From positions 1-55,565 of the forward strand of contig JANQID010000085.1 in the NCBI GenBank assembly GCA_028282325.1: a DNA stretch of 55,565 bases, read 5' to 3'. This DNA is from Chloroflexaceae bacterium (GTDB lineage Bacteria > Chloroflexota > Chloroflexia > Chloroflexales > Chloroflexaceae). The notes below the pieces were generated by a model. That model made no database searches and was not told the origin of the DNA. It was given only the letters and a program-made list of their open reading frames with translations. Positions 25,444 to 33,154 of this stretch are shown here, piece after piece (within the stretch, counting starts at the first letter, position 1; every line of letters begins with the position of its first letter). The position numbers were made by a program, and so were the translations under genes.

Positions 25444-26185
25444 TGGGATCCTCGGTGCGCTCGGCGCTATCCATTGGCTTGAACGGAACGCTCATTCGCA
25501 TGCGCCGCACATCGTTTTGCTGTTCAGAGGGCAAGACGCCCAGCGCAACAATGCTAATATCATCGCCGGGCTCCCCTCGATCCAGCTCAATTGCGCGGCG
25601 CAAGAGATCTTCGGTCAATGTCTCCGGCAAGCGACCTTCAGCAGCCGGCCATCCGGCGAGATAGTTCGTCAACTCGATATCTTCATCGTACTGCTCGCCT
25701 GCGCTTAACAAACCATCCGTAAACATAACAATGTAGGTGTATGGCTTGACGGAAAGCTCGGTGATGATCGGACGCGCCATTGCCGTCAATCCGATAGGCG
25801 TCGACGGCTCGTTGTAGGTTTGCATGCCCCCCGGCGTTAATACAAAAAACGGCGCCGGGTTATTCCGCGACATCAAAATTGACCCGCTGGCGAAATCCAC
25901 CGACAGAATATTCAGCGTCGCCGCCACCTGGCCCATACGATAGGTGTAGAGGTAGTCGTGCACCGCACGCGCAACGGCGCCGTCGCGTGCGCCATCCTTC
26001 AACAAGGAGATCGCCCGCGTTGCCAGGAGATTGCTGAGCGTCTTTGCGCCGCGCCCGCTTCCCTGACCATCGACCAGCACAAACGAGAAGCCGCCGGCAG
26101 GCCGCTCGATGGATTCCAACGTATCACCGCTCTCCGATGACAAGTGGCAGGCAATCTTAGTAACCGCGATGTGTATCTCAAGCAT
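25433..26185 (-). CDS. SpoIIE-type PP2C serine phosphatase
   Basis: A 250-residue protein that is almost entirely a PP2C/SpoIIE catalytic domain without a sensor module. Metal-binding motifs are FSFVLVDGQGSGRGAKTLSN (34-53), MFTDGLLSAGEQYDED and GEPGDDISIVAL. SpoIIE-type phosphatases usually act on anti-anti-sigma-factor-like proteins, but no such partner is in the window. The overlap with the LCP gene suggests a link between serine phosphorylation and envelope glycopolymer attachment, which is an inference. The last 30 residues are not part of the domain. Confidence 0.85.
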   Translation of the reverse strand: MLEIHIAVTKIACHLSSESGDTLESIERPAGGFSFVLVDGQGSGRGAKTLSNLLATRAISLLKDGARDGAVARAVHDYLYTYRMGQVAATLNILSVDFASGSILMSRNNPAPFFVLTPGGMQTYNEPSTPIGLTAMARPIITELSVKPYTYIVMFTDGLLSAGEQYDEDIELTNYLAGWPAAEGRLPETLTEDLLRRAIELDRGEPGDDISIVALGVLPSEQQNDVRRMRMSVPFKPMDSAERTEDPNVF

Positions 26186-26334
26186 ATGCGCCTCGATGTT
26201 GCTGGATGAGTATTAGAGATGTTGCATATTATGAACATTGTAGAAGCAATTGGGTTTCTGAGCAAGAGAATCAGACCTTCAACGCTCTCAATGACACAAA
26301 TGAACAACAACAATGCCCCGCCCGCAAATACAAT

Positions 26335-26359
26335 GAGGACGACCAATTCGGTCGCCCTC
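26335..26359 (-). terminator. Probable ftsH terminator hairpin
   Basis: On the minus strand GAGGGCGACC and GGTCGTCCTC form a 10-bp stem (one G-T pair) around GAATT, 34 bp after the ftsH stop. It is followed by the moderately T-rich ATTGTATTTG. The T-tract is weak, so the efficiency is uncertain. Confidence 0.5.
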
Positions 26360-26392
26360 TTCCTCTTGTATGATGCTGGAGCTCGCGCTCGC

Positions 26393-28345
26393 TTACGCCG
26401 GCAACGGCGGATTCATCTTATCGCCCGATGAGGACGCTGTCACATTGCCATCAAGTTTTGACCCGTTTTCCTTGCCATCCAGATTGATTGACAATTGCAC
26501 CACGCGATTCAGCAACTCTTTCAAGCGTTCGCCATCCAGAGTCTCAACTTCAAGGAGTGCATTCGCCATATCGTCAAGCACCGAGCGGTTGGTCAACAAG
26601 ATCTGCCGCGCGTTTTCATAGGCCTCGTTAGCAAGCTGATATACTTCCTCGTCAATTTGCCGGGCGACCTCATCGCTATAATTGCGCTGCTCGCTGATCT
26701 CGCGACCCAGGAAGATTAACTCCTCCTTCTCGCCAAAAACCAGCGGACCGAGACGTTCGCTCATGCCATAGCGTGTTACCATCGCGCGGGCAGTGCGGGT
26801 TACGGAAACCAGATCGCCCGACGCGCCGGTTGTCACTTCGCTGGTGCCAAAGACAATCTCTTCGGCCAAGCGACCGCCAAGCGAGACCGCTAGATCAGCC
26901 TTAAACTGGGCAATGCTCCGCAAATTCAACGTATCATCATCAGGCAGGAAGAGCGTGTACCCGCCAGCGCGACCGCGCGGAATAATCGTCACCTTTTGCA
27001 CCGGGTTCGCCTTCGGCATACCAGCACCAACAATGGCGTGACCAGATTCGTGATATGCAACGACCAGTTTCTGACGATCGGTCATCACGCGACTACGGCG
27101 TTCCGGCCCGCCAAGAGCGACTCGCTCAATCGAGTCTTGCAACTCGGACATGCCAATCTTTTTCTTTGAGCGACGGGCGGCCAGAATTGCCGCTTCGTTC
27201 ACAACATTCATCAGATCGGCGCCGGAAAAGCCGGGTGTCTGACGTGCGATCACTTCCATATTTACATCATCGGATAGCGGCTTGCCCTTGACGTGGACTT
27301 TCAGCACTTCCGTTCGTCCGCGTACATCAGGCGCGTCGAGCACCACCTGGCGGTCGAAACGACCGGGGCGGATAAGAGCCGGGTCAAGCACATCAGGTCG
27401 GTTGGTGGCGGCAATAATAATGACATTCGTGTTCGTATCGAAGCCATCCATCTCAACCAGGATCTGGTTGAGGGTTTGCTCACGCTCGTCATGCGAACCG
27501 CCCAGACCGGCGCCACGCTGACGACCGACGGCGTCGATCTCGTCGATAAACACAATACACGGCGCGTTGCGTTTGGCCTGGTCGAATAAGTCGCGAACGC
27601 GGCTCGCCCCGACGCCGACGAACATCTCGACGAACTCAGAGCCGCTAATCGAGAAAAACGGCACGCCAGCCTCGCCGGCCACTGCACGAGAGAGCAGCGT
27701 CTTACCGGTTCCGGGAGGACCCACCATTAAGACGCCGCGCGGGATGCGCGCTCCAAGAGCCACGAACTTATCCGGAAATTTCAAGAATTCAACCACCTCG
27801 GTCAAATCCTGCTTGGCTTCTTCCTGCCCAGCGACATCGGCAAATGTTACCGTGGGCTTGTCACCGGCGAACATCCGCGCCCGGCTTTTGCCGAAAGACA
27901 ACGCCTGATTGTTGCTTCCCTGCGCCTGACGCATAAAAAACACAAAGAAGCCGATCAGCAGCAGCGTTGGCAACAACACGGTAAAAATGCTGAGCAACCC
28001 GCCCCACGCCGGCGCAGGATCGACATTCACCACAAAACGCGTCTCGCCGCTTTCTTCGGTCAGCGGCACATTGTACTGCGCCAACAACGACATAATGCTG
28101 TCGGTGCTCTCCAGCCGTGATCGATACTTGTTGCCGTTCGCGTCAGTGACAATGATTTGCTCCTCTCCGGCTTGAGCCTGGATTTCACTAATGCGTCCGG
28201 CTTGTGCGTCGGCGATGACTTCAGCAATGCCTTTTTCGTTGCTTTGAGCGGAGTTTTGCCCAAAGTATTGGAAAAACAATGCAAGCGCCGCGACCAAGAT
28301 TATGAGATAGACAAAGCTATTTTTAAGCCAGCGATTATCGCCCAT
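26393..28345 (-). CDS. ftsH: ATP-dependent zinc metalloprotease FtsH
   Basis: A 650-residue membrane AAA protease that degrades misfolded and regulatory membrane and cytosolic proteins. Two membrane helices flank an extracytoplasmic domain (about 9-27 and 116-138). The AAA module has Walker A GPPGTGKT (209-216), Walker [13 protein letters not shown] and the pore loop [10 protein letters not shown]. The protease site HESGH (432-436) is followed by the third zinc ligand in the M41 domain. All expected residues are present and the length is normal. Promoter and terminator-like elements on both sides suggest it is monocistronic. Confidence 0.97.
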   Translation of the reverse strand: MGDNRWLKNSFVYLIILVAALALFFQYFGQNSAQSNEKGIAEVIADAQAGRISEIQAQAGEEQIIVTDANGNKYRSRLESTDSIMSLLAQYNVPLTEESGETRFVVNVDPAPAWGGLLSIFTVLLPTLLLIGFFVFFMRQAQGSNNQALSFGKSRARMFAGDKPTVTFADVAGQEEAKQDLTEVVEFLKFPDKFVALGARIPRGVLMVGPPGTGKTLLSRAVAGEAGVPFFSISGSEFVEMFVGVGASRVRDLFDQAKRNAPCIVFIDEIDAVGRQRGAGLGGSHDEREQTLNQILVEMDGFDTNTNVIIIAATNRPDVLDPALIRPGRFDRQVVLDAPDVRGRTEVLKVHVKGKPLSDDVNMEVIARQTPGFSGADLMNVVNEAAILAARRSKKKIGMSELQDSIERVALGGPERRSRVMTDRQKLVVAYHESGHAIVGAGMPKANPVQKVTIIPRGRAGGYTLFLPDDDTLNLRSIAQFKADLAVSLGGRLAEEIVFGTSEVTTGASGDLVSVTRTARAMVTRYGMSERLGPLVFGEKEELIFLGREISEQRNYSDEVARQIDEEVYQLANEAYENARQILLTNRSVLDDMANALLEVETLDGERLKELLNRVVQLSINLDGKENGSKLDGNVTASSSGDKMNPPLPA

Positions 28346-28451
28346 GCTTTTTATCTATCCTTCCTTTTCCAGGAGACATATTCCCCGCTGAATGAGGAGA
28401 AAAACAGCAAAGCAAAAGAAGATGCACCAAAAAATGGTACATGTCTCGCTC

Positions 28452-28480
28452 ATTATACCAAAAGCCTACCCTAGCAGCAA
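28452..28480 (-). promoter_or_regulatory. Promoter for ftsH
   Basis: Read on the minus strand: TTGCTG at 28480-28475, 17 bp, then a perfect TATAAT at 28457-28452, about 107 bp upstream of the ftsH ATG. It follows the hpt terminator-like hairpin. Confidence 0.55.
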
Positions 28481-28486
28481 GGTGAA

Positions 28487-28511
28487 CAGATTACACAAAA
28501 CGTGTAATCTG
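28487..28511 (-). terminator. Hairpin after hpt
   Basis: CAGATTACAC and GTGTAATCTG form a perfect 10-bp stem around a 5-base loop directly after the hpt stop. No long T-run follows (TTCACC). It is probably the end of the tRNA-tilS-hpt unit. Confidence 0.5.
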
Positions 28512-28513
28512 GA

Positions 28514-29065
28514 TTACGTCGAGGTTTGTGCGTAGATCTCAGGCTTGAGAACGCCGATATAGGGCAAATTGCGATAATGCTCGCCAAAGTCCAATCCGTA
28601 TCCGACGACAAATTCGTTGGGAATGCCAAATCCGCGGTAGTCTACATGCACATCGGCGATGCGTCGCTCAGGTTTGTTGAGCAAGGCGCAGATGCGCATA
28701 CTCGCCGGTTGGCGGCGCTCCAACTGGCTTTGCAAATACGCCAGCGTCAAGCCGCTGTCAATAATATCTTCAACGATCAAGACGTGGCGCCCGGTGATGT
28801 CGGTATCCAGGTCTTTCAACAGGCGCACAACGCCGCTCGATTCGGTGCTCTGGCCATAGCTCGAGATAGCGATGAAGTCGAGCGTTATAGGTACGTCGAT
28901 CTGCCGCGCCAGATCGACAATAAACATAACGCAACCCTTCAAGACGCCGATCAGCAACACTTCTTTCACATCTGCATAGTCGCGGCTTATCTGTCGACCG
29001 AGTTCACAGATTTTCGCTTGTATATCCTCGGCGGAAATGAGAATGCGCTCAATGTCCGGATGCAC
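28514..29065 (-). CDS. hpt: Hypoxanthine phosphoribosyltransferase
   Basis: A purine-salvage enzyme (183 residues) joining hypoxanthine or guanine to PRPP to give IMP or GMP. The PRPP-binding signature is HVLIVEDIIDSGLTLAY (94-110). The PPi loop LLIGVLKGCVMF and the flexible-loop Ser-Tyr (AISSYGQSTESSG) are present, as is the C-terminal base-contact region VVGYGLDFGEHYRNLPYIGV. Length is standard. It follows tilS by 18 bp on the same strand, a tilS-hpt-ftsH order common in bacteria. Confidence 0.96.
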   Translation of the reverse strand: MHPDIERILISAEDIQAKICELGRQISRDYADVKEVLLIGVLKGCVMFIVDLARQIDVPITLDFIAISSYGQSTESSGVVRLLKDLDTDITGRHVLIVEDIIDSGLTLAYLQSQLERRQPASMRICALLNKPERRIADVHVDYRGFGIPNEFVVGYGLDFGEHYRNLPYIGVLKPEIYAQTST

Positions 29066-29083
29066 AGTATTTCTCCCTGAACG

Positions 29084-30607
29084 TTAGGAAATGGAATGTT
29101 CTTGAGACGAATCATTGGATGTGAAAGCAATCCAGAGCGTACGGCGCGTATGCGGACCTGGCGCACAGCTTTCATCGGCGCGCAGCCCCGCCACCCAGAC
29201 AATCTGGTTCGGCGCTGTTACAAGCGGCCAGCGCGCGCGGAGCGTACGCGGGACTTTGTGATCAACGAAGAAATCTTGAAGCAATCGACTGCCCGCGCCG
29301 CCTGCCGGACGAAAGCGATCCCCCGGTCGGCGACAGCGGAGGAAGAGCGGACCGTCGATGCGATCGGCGTCCAGTGCAATGTGCCAACGCCAGGCTGATG
29401 CAATCTCTGTTGCAGTTTCTGCAGGCGGCTCAAACGTTGTCACGACGCTCCACTTCGCGTTGATCGGCGTGACCCCGGGAACGCGCAGCGCTAGCGTCTC
29501 AGTATTCAGTTGAGGAACCGCATCTGTTTGGTTCACAGCGTTGGCCATTTGCCTCAGCGTCTCCAACGAGGCGATAACCAGAACCTCGGATTCAATGCGT
29601 ACTCCCAGACCACACCCCAGATGGTGTTGCACGCCCGCCTCGCGCGCCGCAGCCATCCGTCCGGCCTCGACCTGATCGTAGCTGAGTTCGTCGGCGTCGG
29701 TAAGCAAAACAGCCGCGCGCCGCAAGGCATAGCGCTGAAGTGTTAACGGCAGTTGCGACCAGACGGCGCGTTGAAATTCCACGCGATCACCGCGCTCGTC
29801 TGCCAGCGTCGGCCAGTGAACGTCAAGCTGGCTCTGGATGTACTCGTAGTCGTCGGTGAAAATGCGCGCCATACGTCCGAGCGTGGCGACGATCTGCGGA
29901 TTGAACCGAGTCAACACGGGCATAAGATCGCTGCGCACACGGCTACGGGTATAGTCAGGCGATTCGTTCGATGGGTCGCGATTCGGGCTGAGGTGATGCG
30001 CAACGCAATAGTCCTCGATCAGACTGCGCGCAGTGTGCAAGAGCGGACGAACGAGGCCAGGCAGATCCGCAGGCTGGCCAGCGGGCGTTTCGGACTGCAC
30101 TTCGCAGGGCACCCATTCAGGCCACGGCGTCCAGACACGCATCCCGCGCAGCCCGGCCAGACCGGTTCCGTGAAGTAGATGCAACAAAACGGTTTCCGCC
30201 TGATCATCGGCCTGATGAGCCACGGCGACGGCGTCAGCGCGTTCGCGCAGCGCAACCCGAGCGAGAAACGCATAGCGCACCGACCGGGCGGCGACATGGT
30301 TGTTCTGACGCCTGGCCAGTGCAATAGAGCGAACATCGTATGTTTCGATCGTCGCCGCGATGCCCCAGTCATTGGCAATCTGCGCGACGTAACGCGCCTC
30401 GGCGGCGGATTGTTCGCCCCGAAAGCCATGATCCAGGTGCGCGATATGCAACGCCGGCCCTCCTTCGTCCCGCAATTGCCAAAGCATATGCAGCAAGCCT
30501 AGCGAGTCGGGACCGCCGGAAACAGCCACGACTATGATCGCGTTCTCGCGCAGCAGATTGAGTTGTTCCAGGGCTGCCTGCACCTGGGTCGCCAGGTTAT
30601 CGCTCAT
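29084..30607 (-). CDS. tilS: tRNA(Ile)-lysidine synthetase TilS
   Basis: It converts C34 of tRNA-Ile(CAU) to lysidine with ATP and lysine, making the tRNA read AUA. The N-type ATP pyrophosphatase motif is VAVSGGPDS (27-35 from the chosen start), followed by LDHGFRGEQSAAEA and VAHQADDQAETVLLHLLHG. The C-terminal TilS domain contains RRPGDRFRPAGG. The start is uncertain: ATG 30607 fits the family length (507 residues) and has GAGG nearby, ATG 30625 is possible, and a much longer frame would run towards the tRNA gene. It lies downstream of a CAU tRNA. Confidence 0.93.
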   Translation of the reverse strand: MSDNLATQVQAALEQLNLLRENAIIVVAVSGGPDSLGLLHMLWQLRDEGGPALHIAHLDHGFRGEQSAAEARYVAQIANDWGIAATIETYDVRSIALARRQNNHVAARSVRYAFLARVALRERADAVAVAHQADDQAETVLLHLLHGTGLAGLRGMRVWTPWPEWVPCEVQSETPAGQPADLPGLVRPLLHTARSLIEDYCVAHHLSPNRDPSNESPDYTRSRVRSDLMPVLTRFNPQIVATLGRMARIFTDDYEYIQSQLDVHWPTLADERGDRVEFQRAVWSQLPLTLQRYALRRAAVLLTDADELSYDQVEAGRMAAAREAGVQHHLGCGLGVRIESEVLVIASLETLRQMANAVNQTDAVPQLNTETLALRVPGVTPINAKWSVVTTFEPPAETATEIASAWRWHIALDADRIDGPLFLRCRRPGDRFRPAGGAGSRLLQDFFVDHKVPRTLRARWPLVTAPNQIVWVAGLRADESCAPGPHTRRTLWIAFTSNDSSQEHSIS

Positions 30608-30742
30608 TGCCTCATCAGCCAGCATTGAGAATGTCGTACAATCTGCGCCTACGCAACGTCCGATGTAGGCAATATCTTCGAGAACGCGGATCGTCGTACA
30701 AAAAGAGCGACGAACCATATTTCTGGCTCGTCGCCCTGTTGC

Positions 30743-30817
30743 TGGTGCCGGAGGAGGGATTCGAACCCTCGACCTAACGATTATGAGCCGTTTGCTCTAC
30801 CACTGAGCTACCCCGGC
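30743..30817 (-). tRNA. tRNA with CAU anticodon (Met, possibly Ile2)
   Basis: A 75-base cloverleaf including an encoded CCA. The acceptor stem GCCGGGG pairs with CTCCGGC (one G-T pair) and the discriminator is A. The D-arm is AGCTCAGTGGTAGAGC, the anticodon loop is CTCATAA (anticodon CAT), and the T-arm has GGTTCGAATCC. It is not an initiator-type tRNA, because the first pair G1-C72 is matched. The loop alone does not separate elongator Met from the TilS substrate Ile2. The G4-C69/G5-C68 pairs differ from the C4-G69/C5-G68 pairs important in E. coli Ile2, which favours Met. Confidence 0.92.
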
Positions 30818-30870
30818 GTGCAATACTCGGAAGGCGTTACAGTCACACATACTGCACGCTTGACCAACAA

Positions 30871-30899
30871 ATAGTAGCACGAGGCTATAGGCATGTCAA
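30871..30899 (-). promoter_or_regulatory. Promoter for the tRNA-tilS-hpt unit
   Basis: On the minus strand, consensus TTGACA (30899-30894), a 17-bp spacer and TACTAT (30876-30871). Transcription would begin about 45 bp before the tRNA. The -35 overlaps the stop codon of the M20-like gene upstream. Confidence 0.6.
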
Positions 30900-32242
30900 A
30901 TAGCAGCAGCTTTCAAGACGGTTCGCAGCATAATTTCAGACAGCAGATGGCTATGCCGAACCAAATCTTCCAGAGGTAGATGTTCATCAGGCGCACAGAC
31001 AGCGCTATCATAGCGTGACAGCCCCACTGAAGCAACCGGGACACCAAATTGCTGCACGAAGATTTGCAACGGCTGGGTAAATGGGCCAGATGGCAGAACC
31101 GTCAATGGCGCGCCGTAGATATGCGCGCCGACGGAAGCGATCTGCTCGATAAAAGGCGGGTTGGCATCCGTTCGCGTCGGCGGGTATGCGCCGGGCAGCA
31201 TTTCAACATCAACAAAATCGATATTCTTTGCGCGCAAGTGTTCACGGAGGAGGCAGAAAATGTCATCAGGCAGTTGTTGCGGAACGAGTTGAAAATCCAA
31301 CATTGCCATTGCTGCCGAGGGAATTCCGGGCAGTTCGCTGTATGGCTCACTTATCAGCGACGTCAGATTGCATGTCGGCAACGTGACCTCGGCACGAATG
31401 AGCGCCGAGCCACTCATGCTAAACAAGAACGCGGGCGCATTCCAGGCGGCCAATCGCCCAGCTTCATCAAGGCGCACTCTACGAAGCGCAGCATTCTCAT
31501 CCCGACTCGGCCCGGTGACGCTGTCGTAAAACCCTTCGATGCGGATGTCTTCATCTTCGCCTTTGATCTGATTCAACACCCAAGCTAACCGCCAGAGCGG
31601 ATTGTGGACGCTGGAGGCCAGACCTGCCGGCAGCGTCTGGCGTGATCCCCGCGCGGTGAGACACACGCGCAGAAGTCCCTTGCTCCCACTATAACAAAAT
31701 GGCCGCCCATCGACATCACGTTCGCCGCCCGTGGCCAGACAGGCATGCGCCTTCAGCTTTGGAGGCCAGGACGCAAGCGCCTGGGCAAGATGCGGACTTC
31801 CACTCAAGTATTCACCTTCTGCTACGATGACAACACCGCAAGGAAGCTCGCCATCTTGCTGCATCAGCGTACGCAGCGCAGCGAGGTGAGCAACCAACGG
31901 TCCCTTGCCATGGGCGACGCCTCGTCCATACACATACCCATCACGCTCGGCAAGTTGGAACGGCTCATGCGACCAGGCACGCCATGGGCCGGGCGGAGAC
32001 GTATCGTAATGATGATAGAGCAGCAGATTGAAAGGACTGCGCCCTGCACGCCAACCGATCACTACCGGCGCTCCAGGAGTAGGAGCGATTATTGTGGTCA
32101 ATCCGCTCTGTCGCAGCATTCTGGCAACCAGATCAGCCGCAGATGCAAACTCGTCCTGCTGGCCAGCGCTAGACGGTTGCGCACACAATGCCCGCAAATC
32201 GGCAAGCAGTTGATCAAGCGCGTTGATCATAGGAGCGGTCAC
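30896..32242 (-). CDS. M20-fold metallopeptidase homologue lacking catalytic residues
   Basis: A 448-residue protein with the overall order of M20 dipeptidases: LLLYHHYDTSP (73-83), YVYGRGVAHGKGP (103-115), AEGEYLSGS (141-149), a dimerisation domain with ASSVHNPLWRLAW, and the C-terminal CAPDEHLPLEDL. Compared with the family (HYD..P, GRGxxDDKG, EGEEExGS, DTG), His78, Asp80 and the final His are kept. The metal-bridging Asp is His111, the general base and its neighbouring ligand Glu-Glu are Tyr145-Leu146, and the Asp ligand is Ala170. It probably cannot bind two zinc ions or hydrolyse peptides in the standard way. The frame is intact, so it is a pseudoenzyme rather than a pseudogene. The start could also be ATG 32230. 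Confidence 0.8.
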   Translation of the reverse strand: MTAPMINALDQLLADLRALCAQPSSAGQQDEFASAADLVARMLRQSGLTTIIAPTPGAPVVIGWRAGRSPFNLLLYHHYDTSPPGPWRAWSHEPFQLAERDGYVYGRGVAHGKGPLVAHLAALRTLMQQDGELPCGVVIVAEGEYLSGSPHLAQALASWPPKLKAHACLATGGERDVDGRPFCYSGSKGLLRVCLTARGSRQTLPAGLASSVHNPLWRLAWVLNQIKGEDEDIRIEGFYDSVTGPSRDENAALRRVRLDEAGRLAAWNAPAFLFSMSGSALIRAEVTLPTCNLTSLISEPYSELPGIPSAAMAMLDFQLVPQQLPDDIFCLLREHLRAKNIDFVDVEMLPGAYPPTRTDANPPFIEQIASVGAHIYGAPLTVLPSGPFTQPLQIFVQQFGVPVASVGLSRYDSAVCAPDEHLPLEDLVRHSHLLSEIMLRTVLKAAAI

Positions 32243-32261
32243 AAGCGTAGCCCCTTGCTAG

Positions 32262-32402
32262 CTACCAAACAATATGGGAGACACCACAGAGTGTCATTCT
32301 GAGCGCAGCGAAGAATCTCCGATTCCCCCAACGCCGAGACCCTTCACGCTGCCTGCGGCTCCATTCAGGGTGACATGCGGCATGGGTAGCATCGCTTGGT
32401 AC
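32262..32402. repeat. MITE-like dispersed repeat, copy 3
   Basis: A full-length copy starting CTACCAAACAATATGGGAG and ending near CATGGGTAGCATCGCTTGG. Its interior is nearly identical to copy 4 (TCATTCTGAGCGCAGCGAAG, then GAGACCCTTCACGCTGCC). It directly follows the start of the M20-like gene. Confidence 0.85.
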
Positions 32403-32742
32403 TACGCTCATTCGGAGGTTCAAGCGCACATCCGATAGAAGCGAGCATCGTTGTTATTGGCCTGAAATGACATAATCGGCATCGCGTAGCCTGTTGCCAT
32501 TATAACACCTCGTATCGTAATTGTATGATTATCGATGAACCGAGGCAAAATCTTGAACCATTGCCCGGCATGACGACAAGACTATAGATAAATCAGTTAG
32601 AGGTCGTACAATGTGGCTGTAGGATTGGCAGTCCTCGATTGTCTATTCTTAGATAGAAAGAACAGCAACGATCTCCCTTGTAAAGCCGGAAACAGACATA
32701 TCAATAGACCTTATAGCGAATAAGCTACGATATATGAAACAT
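32403..32742. other. Intergenic stretch carrying the inverted 52-bp repeat
   Basis: No gene is visible. The only recognisable element is the 52-bp repeat at 32583-32634. The rest is AT-richer than its surroundings and leads into the ABC-transporter promoter. Confidence 0.4.
32583..32634 (-). repeat. 52-bp dispersed repeat, copy B
   Basis: The reverse complement of 10895-10946 with two differences, beginning TATAGATAAATCAGTTAGAG and ending GGATTGGCAGTCC. Unlike copy A it is not attached to a palindrome. It lies about 110 bp upstream of the ABC-transporter promoter. Confidence 0.85.
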
Positions 32743-32771
32743 TTGACACCGCTACTATAACTCAATATAAT
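32743..32771 (+). promoter_or_regulatory. Perfect-consensus sigma-70 promoter of the ABC transporter operon
   Basis: TTGACA at 32743-32748, exactly 17 bp, then TATAAT at 32766-32771: a perfect match to the sigma-70 consensus. It predicts strong transcription of the solute-binding protein gene after a leader of about 375 bases. Confidence 0.75.
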
Positions 32772-33154
32772 CTGCTATTATCCCTTCCCAATCGCGCCGC
32801 ATACACGATTATTGGACAGTCCCATTCAGATGATACCGTGCCGATGACGCTGTTTGCCGCACAACAACGAACATTCATTACATGAAGCTTGAATTTCGTT
32901 CAGCCACTTTGCCTCGTACGAATGCGAAATCTGTAGCATATGCTCTCCTTTGTCGAGTGCATCACACTATGCTGATTCTTAGAATTGGGCAAATCCGTCC
33001 ATATCTTGCTTGATACTCGAATCCGCCGATCAACATGAAGGGAGGTTGCCAGGCTACAAAGTTTGGGAATTGCCAGCGATAGCGCTGGTTCCGTACGGTA
33101 GAAACGCCGGTGTTTCTAGGATTATATTCCTGCAAATCAGGAGGAAAAGTAAGG
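32772..33154 (+). other. Long 5' leader of the solute-binding protein mRNA
   Basis: About 375 untranslated bases with no convincing gene. Near its 3' end are small hairpins, CCAGCG/CGCTGG at 33073-33088 and GAAAC/GTTTC at 33101-33116, followed by the strong site AGGAGG at 33139-33144. No known riboswitch core is recognisable. The leader could hold an attenuator or an unrecognised regulatory RNA. Confidence 0.4.
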
